Shown: positions 10,667 through 22,878 of the stretch, piece by piece
Numbering within the stretch: position 1 is the first letter of the stretch
How the letters are laid out: each line of letters opens with the position of its first letter
The notes under the pieces: model-generated
Seen by the model: only the letters and a program-made list of their open reading frames with translations
Databases searched by the model: none
What the model was told of the DNA's origin: nothing
Assembly (NCBI GenBank): GCA_932521025.1
Contig: OW051469.1
Span: 8,630,398 to 8,694,397 of the forward strand
DNA length: 64,000 bases
Reading direction: 5' to 3'
From: Oscheius onirici
Taxonomy: Eukaryota; Nematoda; Chromadorea; Rhabditida; Rhabditidae
Translations under genes and position numbers: made by a program

Positions 10667-12207
10667 GTTATCAGGTTTACAACTCCATGATTTTCAAATT
10701 TACTGTTATAACTTGATGTCCTGACCGTAACTGTACAGTCTCTATCGAAATCCTTCTGAGGCACCCGTCTGAAACCTTCCTGTAAGAGAGAAGAAGAATC
10801 AATCAGAAGCATCAAAGTTTTTGCTATGATCCTTCTCCATTATGTTCTCCACAGCCGTCAGGAATCAATCGCTGGCCGGCTGTTTTAAAGCTCAATTATT
10901 TTGACAGATGCTCTACAGCGTTCGCTCTCCTCGTTGCCCAGCTCATACACATGCACACTGACCGCTCGAGTCTCCTGATTGACATCCGATTCCGCCTCGG
11001 ACCCGTTGCTTTCTTGTTGTCTGCGAGAGGGTCAGCAGTAACAACGCTCCTTAAAATTTTTGCTTTTCTTCATTTTTTTTCTTAAATTTCAAAAATTTGT
11101 TATAGGAGATTGCGTGGTCTCATGCAGACTGATGAGCATCCTCTCAGGTTGGTCTTTCTATCAATTTTTTCACACCTTCCAGTTACGGTACATGTTATGT
11201 TCATTTACTGATCCGAAAAGCGTGTAGATTACGAAGAACTTGAGTCTGGAGTTCAAGAAGAGAGACTTGTTGAGCTATGAGTTCATCTTTGGCCTGGGCA
11301 TCCTTCTTCATGGCGGCGATCTTGATTTTTAGCGTAATCAACAGATCCTCCACATTTGAATAGTCAACAGGGAGATTGGAAGAGTTCGGCTCAGTATAGG
11401 CTCTAAAAATGATTTGTACCGGTTTGAAGACTTTTAAAGATTTAAATTTATTCTTGTTGTATATTCGGTCCAGTTATTCCCGCTTTCTTCGCTTCGCTCT
11501 AAAAAATACGAAAATTATGTTGGAATTTGAGTTACTTGCTTCAGGTAAAGCATGTTAACTGGTCGTAAAGTCTCTAGGAAATTTGTGGTAAAAATTGAGA
11601 GAGAAGTCTACAGAAAGATTCTGTACTCTGGGTAACAACATCACTCTTTCCTACGACAGTTTACGCAGCTTACACATTTTGGGAACAAAGTATCAGTGAG
11701 CTTTTCTTGTTGGACATTACTCTCTGTAAAACTTAAAAGACAAAATGAGACATGTTAGGCTAGATTTGTCAATTGTGCTAAAACCACGACAGACGGACAC
11801 AATTATGAATTTAGTATTAGCGATCCTGTAATACTGTAGTAGATACTGTAAAAAATTTAATTATCACTCACAATACATCCATGTCATTCCTCTAGAAATT
11901 TCCCAGAGTAGACTTTCGTTGAAAAACCATCTAAAACTCACACAGTATCCGTAATGACAGGAATATTCGGAAACGTTCTCTCCGATGAAGAATGACCCGG
12001 GCAACTGATTCCAATTTCGCTTAGGGTCCGGCAAAGTTGGCCACAATTAGGGTCTGATGCTTCTGCCTAAAATGAAACTTTATCCCAAAAAAAGTTTTAT
12101 CCTACATTCCCCGAAGATTCCACAATTTCCTCTCCATCTGAACCTATGAGGACATAGTCCCTTTCCGTCTCGTCGCTAAAATTAGCCTCTGACTCATTTT
12201 CGTCCAT
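10667..12207 (-). CDS. Hypothetical acidic coiled-coil protein
   Basis: The start is chosen at 12207, eight bases after an ATTTTCAG site that could be a trans-splice acceptor. Exon 1 (about 12111-12207) gives an acidic N-terminus, MDENESEANFSDETERDYVL. Exon 2 (about 11938-12060) contains DPNCGQLCRTLSEIGISCPG. Later pieces include SNVQQEKLTDTLFPK (about 11690), SEAKKAGITGPN (about 11490) and a longer exon (about 11222-11402) reading YSNVEDLLITLKIKIAAMKK and then LIAQQVSLLELQTQVLRNLH, a likely coiled coil. Downstream, QQESNGSEAESDVNQE (about 11015) and EGFRRVPQKDFDRDC (about 10770) look coding, but the intron phases were not resolved. No known family is recognised. The exon chain is plausible; the 3' end is uncertain. 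Confidence 0.45.
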
Positions 12208-12834
12208 TAGAAGAGCCTGAAAATGACCTGTTAAGAGCAGAAGAAGAAAAGGAACGGGCTATATGCGCAAAGAGGTGGTAATTGGACAGTAATCGATATA
12301 TTCTAGCGGGGAGGCAGAGGACCAGCTGCTCACAACAAGAGAGACAGAGCCACAAATAGAGAATCAGAGAGTTTTGCTTTTTTCATATATTTGCAGGAGA
12401 CAGAAAGTCAAAAGTCAGAGGGTTTTGTACTTTCGAAAAAAAAAATCTTTTCCCACAAGACTTCGAAAATATCGGAACATTTCGGCTTTGTTTCGTAGAA
12501 GATAAAGTAATTTTTTGGCATTTGATCAAAGGTTGTAGACGAGGGTGCTATGGTAAATTTTTTGGGGTGTCAAGACTAGATTTTAATTTTTAAAAAAGAA
12601 AAATTTAAAATGTTGGGGTGCAGCTTCTCGTCTTTACAATAGGTCTTCTCACCAGTTCTCTGTAACTCTAATCGAACTGATCGCATATTTTTGTGTAAAT
12701 AGGCTGGATGGAATGCATACTACCGAAACTAGCTCAAAAATCAGACTTTATATGTACAAATACTTGGGAAAAATTCTGAACTCCGACTTCTCGGGCTCAG
12801 TAGACTAGATCCACTAATCAGTACATATTTTCAG

Positions 12835-15800
12835 AGGAGCAGAGGGTGCGCGCAGTTCTGCGTGACTTGAGCACTCGCGCTGAAAGCGTCGAGCTTCGAG
12901 AAGACGTCGATCGTCTACAGAAACTACTATCCGATCCGCTGTTTCGACAACTTAGTCAAAAATCGATCGATAGGGAAACTGCTGCTGCCAAGAGTCACGA
13001 CTGTGCCTGTAAGTTTATCTATTTCCGGTAATTAACGGCAATAATCAGCGACCAGCGGTCCTTTGGTCGACAGACTACGAAAAATCGTTGAACAAGAGCT
13101 AGTGAAAAGTCTGAAGGATAACCAGGTAAGAGAGACAGAGAGACAGTTGACTGCCCTCCCATTTGCAGCGTCTCATCTTCATCGAACTTAATCTCGACGA
13201 GCTCAGGCCGTCGTTCCTCGACTCCGGAGAGGAATCACTCCTCATCGTCGGACCGAAAGACGTCAAAGCGCGGTAGGTACTTGAGAGTAATTCCTTGTGG
13301 GCCTCCGGAAGGAGAAAAGAGCCAATTCACAAAGTGCAGAGCTTATATTCCATCATTCCCCGTTTTATTGTCTCACGGAACTCTCCGCATGAACTCTGGT
13401 TCTCGTAGTTTTTACATCTTTTTAATATAGGCCCTGCTTTCAAAATCACCGTTTTCAAGTTTTTTGCACTGCTTAAGTCTGCGTCATTTCTGGCTTCCAG
13501 CAGTTCTTTGAAGTTGCTTCCTTTATGCTCCTAATAGGCACCTATTCAGAAAGAGTTCCTGCGACTCACAGAAAAATCCAACCCATTTTGACCGGGTCAT
13601 CGACCCCCTCGTAGCGAACTAATCACTCGGCACTTCAGTACTCTCTAACGAGTCGTAGTGGAGTCTCATTGGCAGGCTGTGCAGCAATCAGCTGTGCTCT
13701 GATCGTAAAACCAACCAAAATTGACATTCCTCTGACTCTCTGTCTCTCTGTACTCAAAAACACTTTCAGTCCTCTTCCTATGCCCTCCTAATTGTTAGGT
13801 CACTCCTGTCGCCGTCTCCTAATCCAATCTGGCCCTATCTTCCTCCGTGCAGCTTCTTTCAAAAAGAACCACTCTCTCACCCCTCTTTTTGACCAAAACA
13901 TTATGACCCCATTGGGGTGGGAGAGGGGCTCTCCTTTTCTTCCTTCCAGCTCCTAATCGTCTTCGAAGGACCCGCGTACTGGACACCCGCACCATTGTAA
14001 TTAGCGCTAATCTATTCATTGCGTCTGCCGGGGGCATTGTTCGTTCATTCGGGCACAAGTATCTTCATCTCCACCTCTTATTCTCAGATTGAAATTGCTT
14101 TTTTGGAGAAGGGGTCCATCATTCAAACGTTCTCTCCATCAGTCCATCTCTTGGAATTTTCTCACTCTCACTCGCTTTGACTCACTGACTCTCTGTCCCT
14201 CTGTCCCTCTGACTTCCTGACGCTCTGACTCTCTGTCTCTCAACCTCTCTATTTCTCTATCTCTCTGTCCCTCAGTCTCTTTGTCTCTCTGTCTTTTTCA
14301 AATCAAATGAACAACAACCTCTCAACCCTGGTTTGCATTTCAAGACATGTGGGAATGACCCCCACCCTCCTTCTTCCAAAGAACAAATCCCTGTTTCTAG
14401 TATCCATTTCCCCGTCCAATTTCTCCCAAAATCTAGCATATCTTTCATGTTTTTCCTGCTCTCTTTTCCTCCATCTCCGCTGCTGCTGCTCGTTGTTCCA
14501 AGGCTCGGGTTTCATTCCGCCATCCATCCACACCGGCCTATTATAGTCAACCATTTGTCAAACTCTCTCTCTCTGGTTCTTTCGACTTGTGGTTCTTCTC
14601 ATTTTAAGCCTCCAAATGGCGCTCATTTATTTCTTTTCGCGGTTGTGGCACAATCAAGTATTCATGGCCCAGTTGTGTCTTCCATTGGAACGGCGCATTG
14701 TAGCGCCCCCTCATTCAGATTGAGTGTCCGTTTCGAGCAAATTAGGCCCTCTCTGCTCTCGCTCTCACCAGATTCTCATTTTAGGTCGTTTCGTCTTTTT
14801 TTTGAGCTTGAGTTTGAACCAAAACCAACCGAGCCTTTGAATGAAAGTAAACAAGTATTCATGTGATCTTTTGCGTATCAGAGTGGAGGAGAGTGACCCA
14901 AAAACAGATTTTGTTTATCAGAATTAGTCCAAGCGGAAGATCCGTTCAATATCCGTCACTCGAGGTCTCATCATCACACCTCTTTTTTGCCAGCAGTCAT
15001 CTTTCTTTTTCTGTTTCCACCTCCGAAACTTGCACAATTTTCAAAAACAATCTTTTGGTTACAGGAAGTTCCAAAACTTTCCAATGTAGAGCGTTTTTAA
15101 AGAGTGGAAAAAGTTTTTCCCAGCCCCATTTTAGGTTAAAAATCCAAAGTTTTTCTATGCAACTTTTGAAAAGTTGCTGCTATTTTTACGCACTACCGCT
15201 GAAAAAAACACAGGTTCTATTCTCATTTGATCTCCGGTCTTCTTATAATCGGTCAAAGTTTAAAGTTTCTTCTTTGACGTGTTCGGGTTGTCTAACTAAC
15301 GTTGGAATATCCAAATTCATAGGGATCTTGCATAAAATATAAACAGTCTGTTTTGAATCGGAAAGTGGCGGGAAGTTGAAGAGACTCTATAGTCGTTTTT
15401 TCTTTTCTGTTATCCTAATAATTACGCAACGAACTCTGAGAAGTACTGAAATTCTCTACTGTGGATATCTCGCACAGAGCGAAAAAGGAATCGAGCCCAG
15501 TAAAACGTAACCAAACTTTACTTTCCAGGCGTTCAAACCTTACAAATAGTTTGGCTCTTTCTAAACCCCTTCTTGTACAAAAATCATCATAAGTTTCTTC
15601 TCTTTCCAGAACCGCTGGTCGTCTGCGCATCGGCGACCGTATTCGTGCTCTGCTCGTCGAGAGCAGCGATGTGCCAGCAGCTGGCAGCGACGAGAAGAAA
15701 GAAAGAACAGGAGAAGAAGGAAAGGAGCTGATCCTCCGCCGTCCTCAGCCGCAACACTTGGACGGCGTGTCCTCCGGTCGCATTGCACTTGCCGCAGTCC

Positions 15801-18800
15801 GCGAGTCGGCAGCCATGGTGGTGGGTCTTTTTCAACATTTTTCTTCTTCTTTCAAAACTTTCTCTTAAAACCTCTTCAAAATATCACTTCCATTAGGCCA
15901 GACTGCAATCCTGGCTCATTCGAGCTTCACCCGTAAAAAGAGGCCAAACGGCTCCCAAATCCTCGACTCAAAGCAGCTGTTCCGCCTCAAATTTCAGTGT
16001 CACTGGGTCCCCACTAGCTTTCTTTCTCTCTCAGCGGCCTGTCACGGCTTGTCATCTTTCTATGTCCTGGCGTATTTTCTGACTTTTTCGTACACATTCT
16101 TTTTGTACACATTCTTGTTGTTGGTCTTAAAAAGACTCATTCATTTTGTCATCAGTTCCAACTGTGCCCGTTTTCTAAATTTTTCTTCCGAACTTTAAAT
16201 GATTGAACTCGGGTAATAAGGAAGATCTCAGTTTACTTTAACTCCGCAGTTGATGAGCTCTACAACTTTGTCACAGTGAAAACATTTTCAAGCTTCGCGA
16301 AGTTCTGCACAGTTGTGGAGCTCGGTAAAGATTCAAATCTAAAAGTTATTCTGGTAGACCCGAAACTTATGAGGGGGAGTAAAGTTACTGTCCATCTAAA
16401 TCATGCTTTGCGCATTTTATACAAAAAAAAAGTTCAAAAGAGTAAGTGCAGATAAGAAAGAAGCAAAAAATTAGAGGTGTTGAATATTTTCTATTCATGT
16501 TACCAGGCTACGACCACTGCTCTAAAACTAGCCGGAACAAATGCTTTTCTGTCTTGTAAGTACACTGCACTCTTACGCAATAATTTCCTTAATAATTAAT
16601 GAGCAATTTCCTCGACTCTCTAGGTCTCAATAGCACGCGAATCTTTTTGTCCTTGTCTGCTCTGAAAATGTTGTCTAAAAAAGCGGTAAAGCGTGTGAAC
16701 CGGCTCTAGGAAGTCAGCTCAACAATGGCCAGTTAGCGGGCTCCGTTTGATTCAATTCGAGTCGAGTGTCACCCCCGCTGCAAGCAGAAATGATCGTCTT
16801 CGCTGGCTGCGTGAGTACCAAACACTAATTCTGGTCTTTCTCATTTCCCAGTCTCAATTTTTCTCTAGACTATCGTAAATATTTGAATAGTACCACGTCA
16901 TTAAAAAACACTATATAAAACTAAGTTTTTTCAGCTGTCAGGCGACTGGACACAGGTTGAAGTCATCCGGCTGAGCACGGAGGGTGCCGGCCTCGGCTTC
17001 GGCATCGTCGGAGGGGCCAGTACGGGCGTCGTAGTCAAGACAATTTTGCCGGGGAGTCCAGCGGACAGGGTAAGATATAATTTATAGTGTTTGAAGAGTG
17101 ATTCACAGCTTTTCCAGGACAAACGATTGAGACCCGGAGACCACATTCTACAGATTGGAAATGTGAGCGCGCACGGAATGAGCAGTCAGCAGGTAGCGTA
17201 TTTTCGATAGTCTGTTTAAAAAGTTTAATAAGCAAAAGTTTAATTTAATAATTTCTCTTAAAATTCATGTTCAAAACGCTTAAAAATCGTGTTTTAGGTT
17301 GCCTCGATTCTCCGCCAACAAGACTCGATAGTGGAGATGATCGTCGGTCGACCCATCAACTATGCCGATCGGCCTCCGGACACTTCCGGTCAGTCAGTCT
17401 CTCTCCCGAAACTACTCCCAAGGGCCTCTTGAATCAATCTTTATGATGGCTGTGATTATAGTAATTTAATTGACCCATAATCCCCAAGCAGTGGTTCCCT
17501 CCGCCTCCCAGACACTCATTGCAAGTCTCGTCTCACGACTCACATTTCACGAAAAAGTCGGAGTTTCCTCTCACTCTCTCTCTCTCAACTCCCTTATGGC
17601 CTCAAAATTAGACAAATTGCATTGTGGCTCCCCCTCCTCTTCGTCTGCGTCCAATCATCGGTCCCGTTTATCCTCTCGTGTAGTCTCAACTTCCAGTAGA
17701 ACCTTTTTTATAGACTGCTGGACCATGGCGACTAGATCGGCCTTGAATTCGCAGACTCTGGAGGAGTTTGTCCAGAGGGCCGGCAGGTCCTCACCGCCCT
17801 CAACGTCGACAACAAAGACACCGGAAGACACAATTTTGGAGGAAGGCGATCATCAGAGTCTTCAGGCCAGAGAGGACGAGGAGAACGCTTTGGAAGACGA
17901 AAAATTGGGTGAGTTTCGTTTTTCAAAATATGTTCTAGAACAGAATATTTTGGCGCTCTCGCATCGTCTCGGCGCGAACAACAAATGACCCGAAAGCCAA
18001 TGCTCATGTTTTCTTTCGTTTTTGCCTTAAAAGTTTTTGTAGTCAAGTGGATGACGTTACAGTTTTCAATTTTACATTACGCAGCTGACGTTACAGTTTT
18101 CACTTTTCGTGCACGAATTCGCCTAAAATGGAAAAATGTAACGTGAAAATTTAACTCACGCTGTATTTACTTCAAGAATTTGTAGTTGAGACTGAGCTGC
18201 AGATTTATCAGTTCGACCAATCTGGAAGCTACGCGAGTTTTTAGGAAAAGACCATAGTAGAATGTCTTTATTCTTAAAGCTGGACTAGTTTTCGTCTTGT
18301 TTTTCTCTTTCTTCTCACTCGTTTCTTTCCCAGTATATTCGGATAATAGTCCTTTGTGACAGCTCTCGTAAAACTTCCAGTGTTCTTTGTCTGAAAGTTG
18401 GCGAAAGGGGAAAGAAGTGCAAAGCTAGTCTCCGTAGGTATCCAGGCGAAAGAGTGAGGTTCTTTTGTCTCCCTAGCAAACTTGTATCCATTTCTTATTC
18501 CAAAAAAAATTATTTCAGAAAATCGGCGAACAAACAACAGTCACGAGAAGGCGGGTCCCAGTACTTCTAGCGGGTCGGGCGACAGTTCCGGACAGAGACG
18601 AACCTCCCACGACAGGAAATCTTCGGTACAGTCTGGTAAGTAGCCTCATTGGTGTGCAATTTGCCTTTTAACGAGATCGATCGCGCCGATCTGCATTATT
18701 CATGAGTCACTGATTGGGCTCCTACCCATCCTGTTCACACGCACTTAGAATCCATACGCTAACTTGGCTGAATTTTATCCTTCTCTTGCGTAAATTGTTG

Positions 18801-21800
18801 CCAACAGATGTTTTTCTTGTTGCGTGTTTGAGAGTCGCTTTTTCTCTCTCCACGAAATGCGATCCTTCTCACACACGCCATCCTCACAGCTCATCCAATT
18901 TTATAATCTATTTTTCTGAATCCCCGTTAATAGTCACAATCGTATACACACTAGACAACATTTTATATCCTAGTAACCAGACAATGGGAAACGAAAACCA
19001 ATCCCCGTCTGTCCGAATGTTCCAGTAGAATCATTGTTGCAGGTACATCGGTTCCCGAAGCTCCATGCAATGGCGGTCCGAGAACGCCGACAACTTCTAG
19101 GATATCGCTTCGAACACTGCAGGAAATGGTATGGATTGTTTTGAAAATATAAATTATTAATTTTCAGGCTCTGACAGTTTTTCTCCGCGAAAACTGGCAG
19201 GAGAGACCCTTCGACACGGTTTTTGTCACCTTAGAAAGGGATCCCGCATTGGGACTTGGAATTACTGTTGCTGGCTATGTTCACAAGAAAGGTTGGTTTA
19301 AAAATTGAAATAATTTAAACTGTAGACATTCGTAACACTTTTCAGCAGTCAATTTTATCATGCACATGGATCGCTGCTTCGGTACTAACCTCTCATTAGA
19401 TTCTTTGGTTCAAAAAATCAGTTTATGTACTGGAAACATGCCCGATTAAGTTCTTCCCCTTTCTGGCTTTTGGGCTTTCCCTTCTCCCCCACTCTCTGCA
19501 CAAGATTCTCCGTCGCCGCTCGTAATTTGATTTCACTCAGTCACCATTGATGTAGTCGCCCACCTCCTCTCTATCCTTTCGGCAACTCCAAATTTGGTTT
19601 TTTCTCCTCCTCTTTTAACCTCTAAAAATAGATATTTTAAAGATTCTGGAGTAAAAAATGGTAGTCATTCTCGTAGGGGGAGGGACCCGCGATGAACTGT
19701 AGTGTGGTAAAGCATATGAATTTTATAGACTCTAGCTAAAAGATAACTGTTCAAACTAATTTTTTATTTTTTTTTAATAAAAAAAGAGCATTACCGTAAC
19801 CCATTTAGTTTGCCACGAGACCGAAAAAAAACGTAGGATACTCGGTCAAGAAACTTGTAAACCAAATGGGTGACGGTAATGCTATCTTTTTATTGAACAA
19901 ACCATATTTTGTATTTTTTTAACTTTCGATCTAGTGGCGGTATTAGTTAATTTAGAAATTCACTTTTGTTATACTTTTAGCTGCACGACAGATACCCAAA
20001 TATCATTTTAGTCTTATCTCCTGTCATTTTCCAAAAGCACGACTTTTCTGTTAAAAACAATTTTAGAAAAAAACTCATTTTTCAGAAGAAATCGGCGGTG
20101 TCTTTGTGAAGTCTCTAGTTCCACGATCGGCAGCTTCTGGATCAGGAAAGATCCTCGTCCATGATCTCATTGTCGAGGTTGGCTGTGTCTCTCTCCAAAA
20201 GACATCTTCTTTTTTAGGTAAACGACATTTCCCTCGAGGGACTCTCACACGCCGACTCTGTTCGCACTCTGGTCAAAAGTGGTCCCGTCGTCCGACTCAA
20301 ACTCGTCCGCTTCCCGCCAGAATCAGCTCAAGCGCAGTGCCTTAAAATGCTACACGAACAGGTAGAACTGTTTCTTTTTTGTTTGTAAAAGAAAAATTTC
20401 AGGAGACAGACACCCAAGTGATAGATGTGCAGTCCTCAAATCCAGACCTAGTGACGGAGTGGAAGAGAAGGATCAGTGAAGATGTTGAAATTATTTCGGC
20501 AGTCTTGAAACCGGACAGGAAAGATTCTGGAGATGGAGGATTGGGCATTTCTTTGGAAGGTTAGTCGATTATCGTGGTTTTTGGAAGAAAATTAGGGGAA
20601 ATTTGTCTTGTAACGTACTCAACATGGGGTTATCTCGCTTTAAAAATGTTCATTTGAAAAAGGTCAAAAATCTTAACTGAGTATCAAATGTTTACACGTT
20701 ATATCAATTTGGCTACAGCACGCAAATGATAAATACTCAGCCAAGATTTATATAAAATGACCTTTTACAAATCGAACATTTTTACTGCGAGACAGTCCTC
20801 CTCGTCACAGTAGAAATTTAAAAATAAACTGTTTTCAGCCTGTTCGGAACAGGCTGTTCCTAGTCCGTTCGTTTAAAGTTGGACCGTCTGTTTTTGTTCA
20901 GCCTCGACCAGATGAAAGCAAAAAACAATGCTATATTGGGTTGAAGGTTGGTATTCTGAGTCCATGAAGCGCCTCGGAGCCGACTGCAACCTACAATATC
21001 CTTGCAACTAGGCTTAAATTAAATTTTTCAGGTACGGTAGATGTGCTGAATGGTCTCCAGCTCTGTCCTCACCATTACATCGAAGGTCTCCGCTCTGGCG
21101 GTCCTGCAGCCAAGTCTGGTCTTCTTCAAGCTGGTGACGAGCTCTTGCAGGTAATATTCATCTAAATCTGACTATTTTATATTTCCAGGTCAATCACTCT
21201 CCCCTGTATGGTGAATCTCACGTCACTGTGAGACAAGCCCTCTCAAGGGCCGTCAACTCTGGAGCACCGGTTACACTGATCGTGGCAAGGAAAACCCAGC
21301 ATGTCAACTTGTTCCAGCCGACATCGATGCAATCCTCGTTACCGCTATCCTATCCACTGCTGGCGAATGGTCAAGACAGGGTAGTCAAGGTCAGTTTAGT
21401 TTCTGTCATAGTCACTGAACTGTCCACAATCTGATGCAGTGTTTTGGTCAGAACTTCGGTTGGGTCCAATGTGGGATTAGCGCCAAATTTCTACAATATC
21501 CCTACCAGGAATTTAAGCCTACAGTAATCTGAATGTTGTTTCGAATCAGTTGGCGCTTATTCTAAAGATGAACCTATCGAATACCAGAGATTCTGTTCAA
21601 ACCCCAATCTTCTACAACCAATCAGTTTTGGCGATTTTCAGGCCAAATCCGAAATAAATCTCAAGGATGCCGGTACTGAGAGTCTCCTTCGACAAGCGGC
21701 CAAACGACTCCGTTCCCGATCTCTCGAGCCGATGGAACAGCTGGCCATCTGGAACTGTGTCCCACTGGTCGTTCATTTGGACAAAGATGTCCGTGGTCTC

Positions 21801-22841
21801 GGCTTCTCTATCGTCGACTACCAAGATCCCAGTCATCCGGGAGAGACAGTAATTGTCGTTCAGTCCCTCGTCCCCGGTGGAATTGCTCAAGCCGACGGGA
21901 GAATTGTTCCCGGCGACCGACTGCTCTTTGTCAATAACCACGACCTGAGCAATAGCAGGTATTTTTGCGTCAAAATTCCAAAAATATCGTTGTAGCCTGG
22001 AACGAGCCGTTGCCGTGCTCAAAGCAGCTCCGCAGGGACGTGTTCGTCTCGGCATAGCTAAGCCCATTCCCGTCGGCCAGGTGAGTCTCTTTTTAAGCTT
22101 TTCCGCTTGACCAAGTAGGCGCCATTGGGGGCTGTTAGTCTTGGGGCTTGGAAGCAATCAAAACTCCAGGTTTTTTGTTCTGCCGAATGATACGGTTGTT
22201 TTTTGTTCGACTCTTGAGACTTGCGGCTCAGAGAGGCCATTGCTCTCGTTTTATCACCGCCATAAATCTCGATGTTCCAAAGCTACATTTTTTGCTAAAA
22301 ATGTTCCTGAGGAAATTTTTTTTAAACTCAAGTTCTATTTCTACACTCCTCTGATTTCCGCAACAGTTTACTCGGTCAATGCAAAATATTTTGGTAATCC
22401 TACGGATTTTCGCTTTTGTTTAGCGAGCCATACAGTTTATCCAGAATGCAAGTTAACTACGATTACGGTAGGCATTTTCGTGACCAATTGAACCAGTTTT
22501 TTTTGACAACAGACGCTTACCCTAGTTAACCTTCGTTCTCGACTATACTAAAAGAGTAAATCCCATACCAATTTTGCACTCCAATTAAATTATTTCCCCT
22601 GCTCCCACGACCAAAATGTTGCTATATGAACATGCTAGAAGAAAAAGCTCAACTTTTTCCCACGTTCCACAGCATCTTCTAGCTATTTTATGTGGCCTAA
22701 TCGATGTGTGTGTAGGCTCCATACACGGACGGGGAGGAAAAGGAAGGCGAAGGGCTCTCTCTCTCCCTCTCTTACTTATCTGGCCTAGTAAATCCTCTCG
22801 CTTCCAATTAGCTTCCCGTCTCCAAGGCTCAAGGGCTTCCT

Positions 22842-22878
<37 letters not shown>

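Noticed and set aside
14333-14866. Plus-strand open frame of 177 residues in an mpz-1 intron
   Set aside because: Made of Ser, Phe and Leu from CT-rich sequence; lies within an intron and shows no motif.
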